The notes beneath the pieces were generated by a model. The model was not told the origin of the DNA. It worked only from the letters and a program-made list of their open reading frames with translations, and made no database searches. Below are positions 37,001 through 39,031 of a stretch of DNA of 39,031 bases, piece after piece (the stretch's first letter is position 1; each line of letters opens with the position of its first letter). The stretch is from Candidatus Aphodenecus pullistercoris (GTDB lineage: Bacteria; Spirochaetota; Spirochaetia; Sphaerochaetales; Sphaerochaetaceae), in NCBI GenBank assembly GCA_017694495.1, contig JADIMU010000044.1:1-39031 (forward strand), read 5' to 3'. The position numbers and the translations under genes were made by a program.

Positions 37001-37077
37001 GTACGATGCGATTTGTTGACAAATAGCACCTTACAGCCGAATTGTCGGGATGGAAAGAGTCTCCAGCAAGACGGTGG
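37001..37077 (+). repeat. Diverged direct repeat, copy A (upstream of the DUF234 ATPase)
   Basis: About 80% identical by hand alignment to 38754-38832, with one 2-nt gap. Shared blocks are GCGATTTGTTGAC and CCAGCAAGACGG. In this copy the reading frame present in copy B is stopped (MRFVDK then TAG). Confidence 0.65.
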
Positions 37078-37119
37078 AGATCATTTGGGCTCTTGCGGTC
37101 TTGATGATGGCAATCTGTG

Positions 37120-37157
37120 AATTGTCAATCTATAAATTGACAATTTGTAAATTGTCA
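37120..37157 (+). promoter_or_regulatory. Palindromic operator-like array before the DUF234 ATPase gene
   Basis: AATTGTCAAT (37120-37129) and ATTGACAATT (37136-37145) form a perfect 10-bp inverted repeat with a 6-nt spacer, and AATTGTCA recurs at 37150-37157, 14 nt before the ATG. TTGACA and TTGTCA within it can act as -35 elements. Such a triple site overlapping a promoter suggests a repressor, possibly the ATPase's own product or a partner; which one is unknown. Confidence 0.5.
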
Positions 37158-37171
37158 TTTAGCTTTGAGCC

Positions 37172-38560
37172 ATGAAGAAGTTCGTGGCAAGAGAGAAGGA
37201 AGTCGAGAAGCTCGAGAAGATATTCGACAGCGACGGGTTCAGATTTGTTGTGGTATACGGAAGACGCAGGGTCGGCAAGTCCGAACTCATCAAGCATGCC
37301 ATCTCTGGTCGGGACCATCTATATTTCCAGGCGACGACTGACATGGACTTCAATCTTCGTCGTCTGTCGGCTCTGATGGGTTCCACATTCTACTCATCTT
37401 CACAAATCGCTCCTTATACGTCGATGGCGGCTGTGTTCGAGGCGCTTGTGCATCTCATCAAGGAAAGGAACTTCATCCTTGTCATCGATGAAGTGTCCTA
37501 TCTGGCACAGGCAGACAGCTCATTCCTGAGTGTATTGCAAAGCTTTGTGGACAATGATTTCCAACAGTGCGATCTGACACTGGTCCTCTGTTCGTCCAGT
37601 ACAAGCTTCATCGAGGATGATCTTCTTGGCCTGAAAAGCCCTGTCTATGGACGCAGCGCATCGACAATCAAGCTGTTGCCTTTCTCCATCGCTGAGACGG
37701 CGCTCATGCTCACCGGCTGGTCATGTGATGACATCGCCAGGGCACATGCGCTCTCTGGCGGCATCCCATACTATCTTTCATTCTTCGCGTCGCAGAAATC
37801 CCTTGAAGAGGCTGTGGAGGCCGAGTTCTTCTCTCCTGGTGGCCGGTTGCTGGTCGAACCCAGACTGCTCCTGTCGATGTCGTTCAGGAGTGTGGACCTC
37901 TATGAAGGCATCCTCGACCTGATGGCGCATGGAAACAATGAAGTGTCCGTGATCGCATCGAAAAGCGGAAAGGACAAGGCTGTGGTCAGCCAGGTCCTCT
38001 CGAAGCTTGAGGACATAGGTGTGGTCGCCAGAAGGAAGCCGATCGCTGGAGTCGGCCTGAGCCGTGGTTGGGACATCGTCGATGGTAGCTTCAGGTTCTT
38101 CTACCGCTACGTCTTCCCTTACGAGTCGAGCATCGAATATGGAGCGGGAGAAGGGGCGATGAGACTGGCCATGGATGAGCTTGACCAGTTCACAGCCAGG
38201 GAAATGGAGAAGGCTTTCCAGCGCTTCGTCCTGACACATTACAATGCGCCGATACGTACAATCGGCAATGTCGAGTTCCCCAACAGGCTTGTGCATAGGA
38301 ATGAGGAAATGGACCTTGTGGCTGTGGTCTCTTCCTCCACAATTCTCTTCGGAGAGTGCAAGTGGAGGAGAAGTCCTGTCGATGTCGATGTCTACGAACA
38401 GCTTGTCGAACGCTCTCATCTTGCCTATCCAAAGCTTGAGGACAGGCGCTATTGCATCCTCTCCAGGGGTGGCTTCACACAGGCTCTGGAATCGCTTGCG
38501 GACCAAAGTGGTGGACGTCTCATGCTGCTTGATGCCGAGGACCTGATCCGCACGAGATGA
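37172..38560 (+). CDS. Archaeal-type AAA ATPase with DUF234 C-terminal domain
   Basis: The 462-residue protein starts MKKFVAREKEVEKLEKIFDS. Its ATPase domain (PF01637-like, STAND-related) has Walker A YGRRRVGKSELI (about residues 30-41), Walker B FILVIDEVSYLA and a sensor region LVLCSSSTSFIEDDLLG. A winged-helix part follows (VSVIASKSGKDKAVVSQVLS). The C-terminal DUF234 domain contains MDLVAVV and ILFGECKWRRSP, a 'D...ECK' core typical of PD-(D/E)XK nucleases. Function of this ATPase-nuclease class is unproven. No strong ribosome-binding site precedes the ATG. Upstream is a palindromic array, downstream a coupled 83-codon frame, and diverged direct repeats bracket the unit. Confidence 0.88.
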   Translation: MKKFVAREKEVEKLEKIFDSDGFRFVVVYGRRRVGKSELIKHAISGRDHLYFQATTDMDFNLRRLSALMGSTFYSSSQIAPYTSMAAVFEALVHLIKERNFILVIDEVSYLAQADSSFLSVLQSFVDNDFQQCDLTLVLCSSSTSFIEDDLLGLKSPVYGRSASTIKLLPFSIAETALMLTGWSCDDIARAHALSGGIPYYLSFFASQKSLEEAVEAEFFSPGGRLLVEPRLLLSMSFRSVDLYEGILDLMAHGNNEVSVIASKSGKDKAVVSQVLSKLEDIGVVARRKPIAGVGLSRGWDIVDGSFRFFYRYVFPYESSIEYGAGEGAMRLAMDELDQFTAREMEKAFQRFVLTHYNAPIRTIGNVEFPNRLVHRNEEMDLVAVVSSSTILFGECKWRRSPVDVDVYEQLVERSHLAYPKLEDRRYCILSRGGFTQALESLADQSGGRLMLLDAEDLIRTR

Positions 38561-38808
38561 CCACTGTGATCGCATTCCCCAGGCTGGCAAGGATGGATGG
38601 AATCCATTCCAGTATGAAGAGTGCGCTTGTGCCTGGAGTCGGCTCGAGGGGACGCGCCTATGCCGACTACAGTCTGTTCCATCCTGATGGGACGAGGTGT
38701 GAGGCCTTCAGAAAGCGCTATGGCCTGGAGGTGCTGTCACGAGCTGTTCCCTTGTACGATTTGCGATTTGTTGACGAATATCGGCTTCCAGTCGTATTAT
38801 TGGGATGA
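38557..38808 (+). CDS. Small hypothetical protein coupled to the DUF234 ATPase gene
   Basis: An 83-codon frame starts with the ATG that overlaps the ATPase stop by 4 bp (ATGA), the spacing of a translationally coupled partner. The product (MTTVIAFPRLARMDGIHSSM onward) is basic, has no signal peptide or membrane segment, and ends in YDLRFVDEYRLPVVLLG inside direct repeat B. I recognise no family. The ATGA overlap could be chance, and the frame might be the 3' debris of a longer gene. An intrinsic terminator follows about 40 nt downstream, which suits the end of a two-gene operon. Confidence 0.4.
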   Translation: MTTVIAFPRLARMDGIHSSMKSALVPGVGSRGRAYADYSLFHPDGTRCEAFRKRYGLEVLSRAVPLYDLRFVDEYRLPVVLLG

Positions 38809-38832
38809 AAGGAGTCGCCAGCAAGACGGCGG
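38754..38832 (+). repeat. Diverged direct repeat, copy B (downstream of the DUF234 ATPase)
   Basis: Counterpart of 37001-37077 in the same orientation. It includes the last 18 codons of the 83-codon frame and the CCAGCAAGACGG block that leads into the terminator. Confidence 0.65.
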
Positions 38833-38850
38833 CCTCAGATGTTAGAGATA

Positions 38851-38892
38851 ATCTCCGCTCCCGTTTGGCTTTTGGGACGGCGGAGATCTTTT
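38851..38892 (+). terminator. Intrinsic terminator after the DUF234 ATPase unit
   Basis: ATCTCCGCTCCC (38851-38862) pairs with GGGA-CG-GCGGAGAT (38874-38887) with a 2-nt bulge, followed by CTTTTAT. It closes the plus-strand transcript. Confidence 0.75.
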
Positions 38893-38908
38893 ATAAAGTC
38901 AGCCGCCA

Positions 38909-38935
38909 GAAAACCGGCCAGGCTTGTCCTGCCGG
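38909..38935 (-). terminator. Terminator-like hairpin of the zinc-ribbon gene
   Basis: On the minus strand CCGGCAGG, a 5-nt loop and CCTGGCCGG (one bulge) are followed by TTTTC. It begins 16 nt after the stop of the minus-strand gene entering from the right edge. Confidence 0.55.
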
Positions 38936-38951
38936 ATGAAGGCGGCAATGA

Positions 38952-39031
38952 TCATCTGATCTTGTAATCGGCAAATACATGTCCACAGGATTGGCAGACA
39001 TATGCCTCCGCCTTGTTTTCAAGAGCGGGAG
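38952..39031 (-). CDS. Zinc-ribbon protein, C-terminal end only
   Basis: The minus strand reads PALENKAEAYVCQSCGHVFA then DYKIR and a stop at 38954-38952. The CxxC in YVCQSCGHV followed closely by the C-terminus is typical of small proteins with a terminal zinc ribbon of the DUF6487/PF20097 kind, in which a first CPxCG lies near the N-terminus; that part is beyond the window. The family assignment is tentative. A terminator-like hairpin follows, which supports this frame as a real gene end. Confidence 0.5.
   Translation of the reverse strand, partial: PALENKAEAYVCQSCGHVFADYKIR

Larger units (their letters stand above)
36885..37171. other. Non-coding stretch with direct repeat A and an operator-like array
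   Basis: No gene is seen. It holds copy A (37001-37077) of a direct repeat found again at 38754-38832, and the AATTGTCA array described separately. GTCAATTTGCC at about 36956-36966 echoes the IS21-like repeats. Confidence 0.5.

Overview
The window carries GC-rich bacterial housekeeping genes with a strong preference for G or C at third codon positions, interrupted by AT-rich accessory islands. The gene set suggests a host-associated spirochaete: a eukaryote-type isoleucyl-tRNA synthetase, an HrpA helicase of the short length seen in spirochaetes, a chlamydial Hc1-type histone-like protein, and RecO with a RecJ that carries a large insertion. The phylum is an inference from these proteins, not something I could test.

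Layout. Positions 1-5060 hold the start of an AAA-ATPase/nuclease-like gene (minus), a thiI-cysteine desulfurase pair (minus), a divergent aroB (plus), and an AbiEi-type antitoxin followed by what looks like a wrecked toxin gene. Positions 5058-11994 hold hrpA-hisS (minus), valS (plus) and an Hc1-like gene (minus). Positions 12191-17100, all minus, hold a broken XRE antitoxin, a heterodimeric ABC exporter-type pair and an AraC regulator. A 19-bp site resembling the DtxR/IdeR iron box lies just upstream of the first ABC gene. Positions 17167-21461 hold recO-recJ (plus) converging on a CCA-adding enzyme (minus). Positions 21590-23411 are a small island with an antitoxin-like orphan, a DUF2335-type membrane protein and three copies of a 37-nt hairpin whose stems co-vary. 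Positions 23412-28685 are an ileS-lipoprotein-fmdB-trpS operon ended by an intrinsic terminator.

The right quarter (28.7-39.0 kb) is accessory. A distinctly AT-rich operon of four signal-peptide proteins (29058-32613) starts from a recognisable promoter. It is followed by an AAA/DUF4143 ATPase (minus), a complete IS21-family element (33989-36576), a second IS21-like end made of three short repeats, and the severed 3' end of another gene. That gene's C-terminus matches the last protein of the AT-rich operon. An AAA/DUF234 ATPase follows, headed by a palindromic operator-like array and bracketed by two diverged 79-bp direct repeats. The window ends in the 3' end of a zinc-ribbon gene (minus).

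Working together: cysteine desulfurase supplies persulfide sulfur to ThiI for tRNA thiolation, and HisRS, ValRS, IleRS, TrpRS and the CCA enzyme are further tRNA functions. RecO and RecJ belong to RecF-pathway repair. The AraC/ABC module is most simply read as a metal-regulated siderophore or metallophore transport unit. The least explained part is the AT-rich secreted-protein operon and its severed paralogue, a candidate uncharacterised surface system. The window also holds at least three decayed toxin-antitoxin-like loci.
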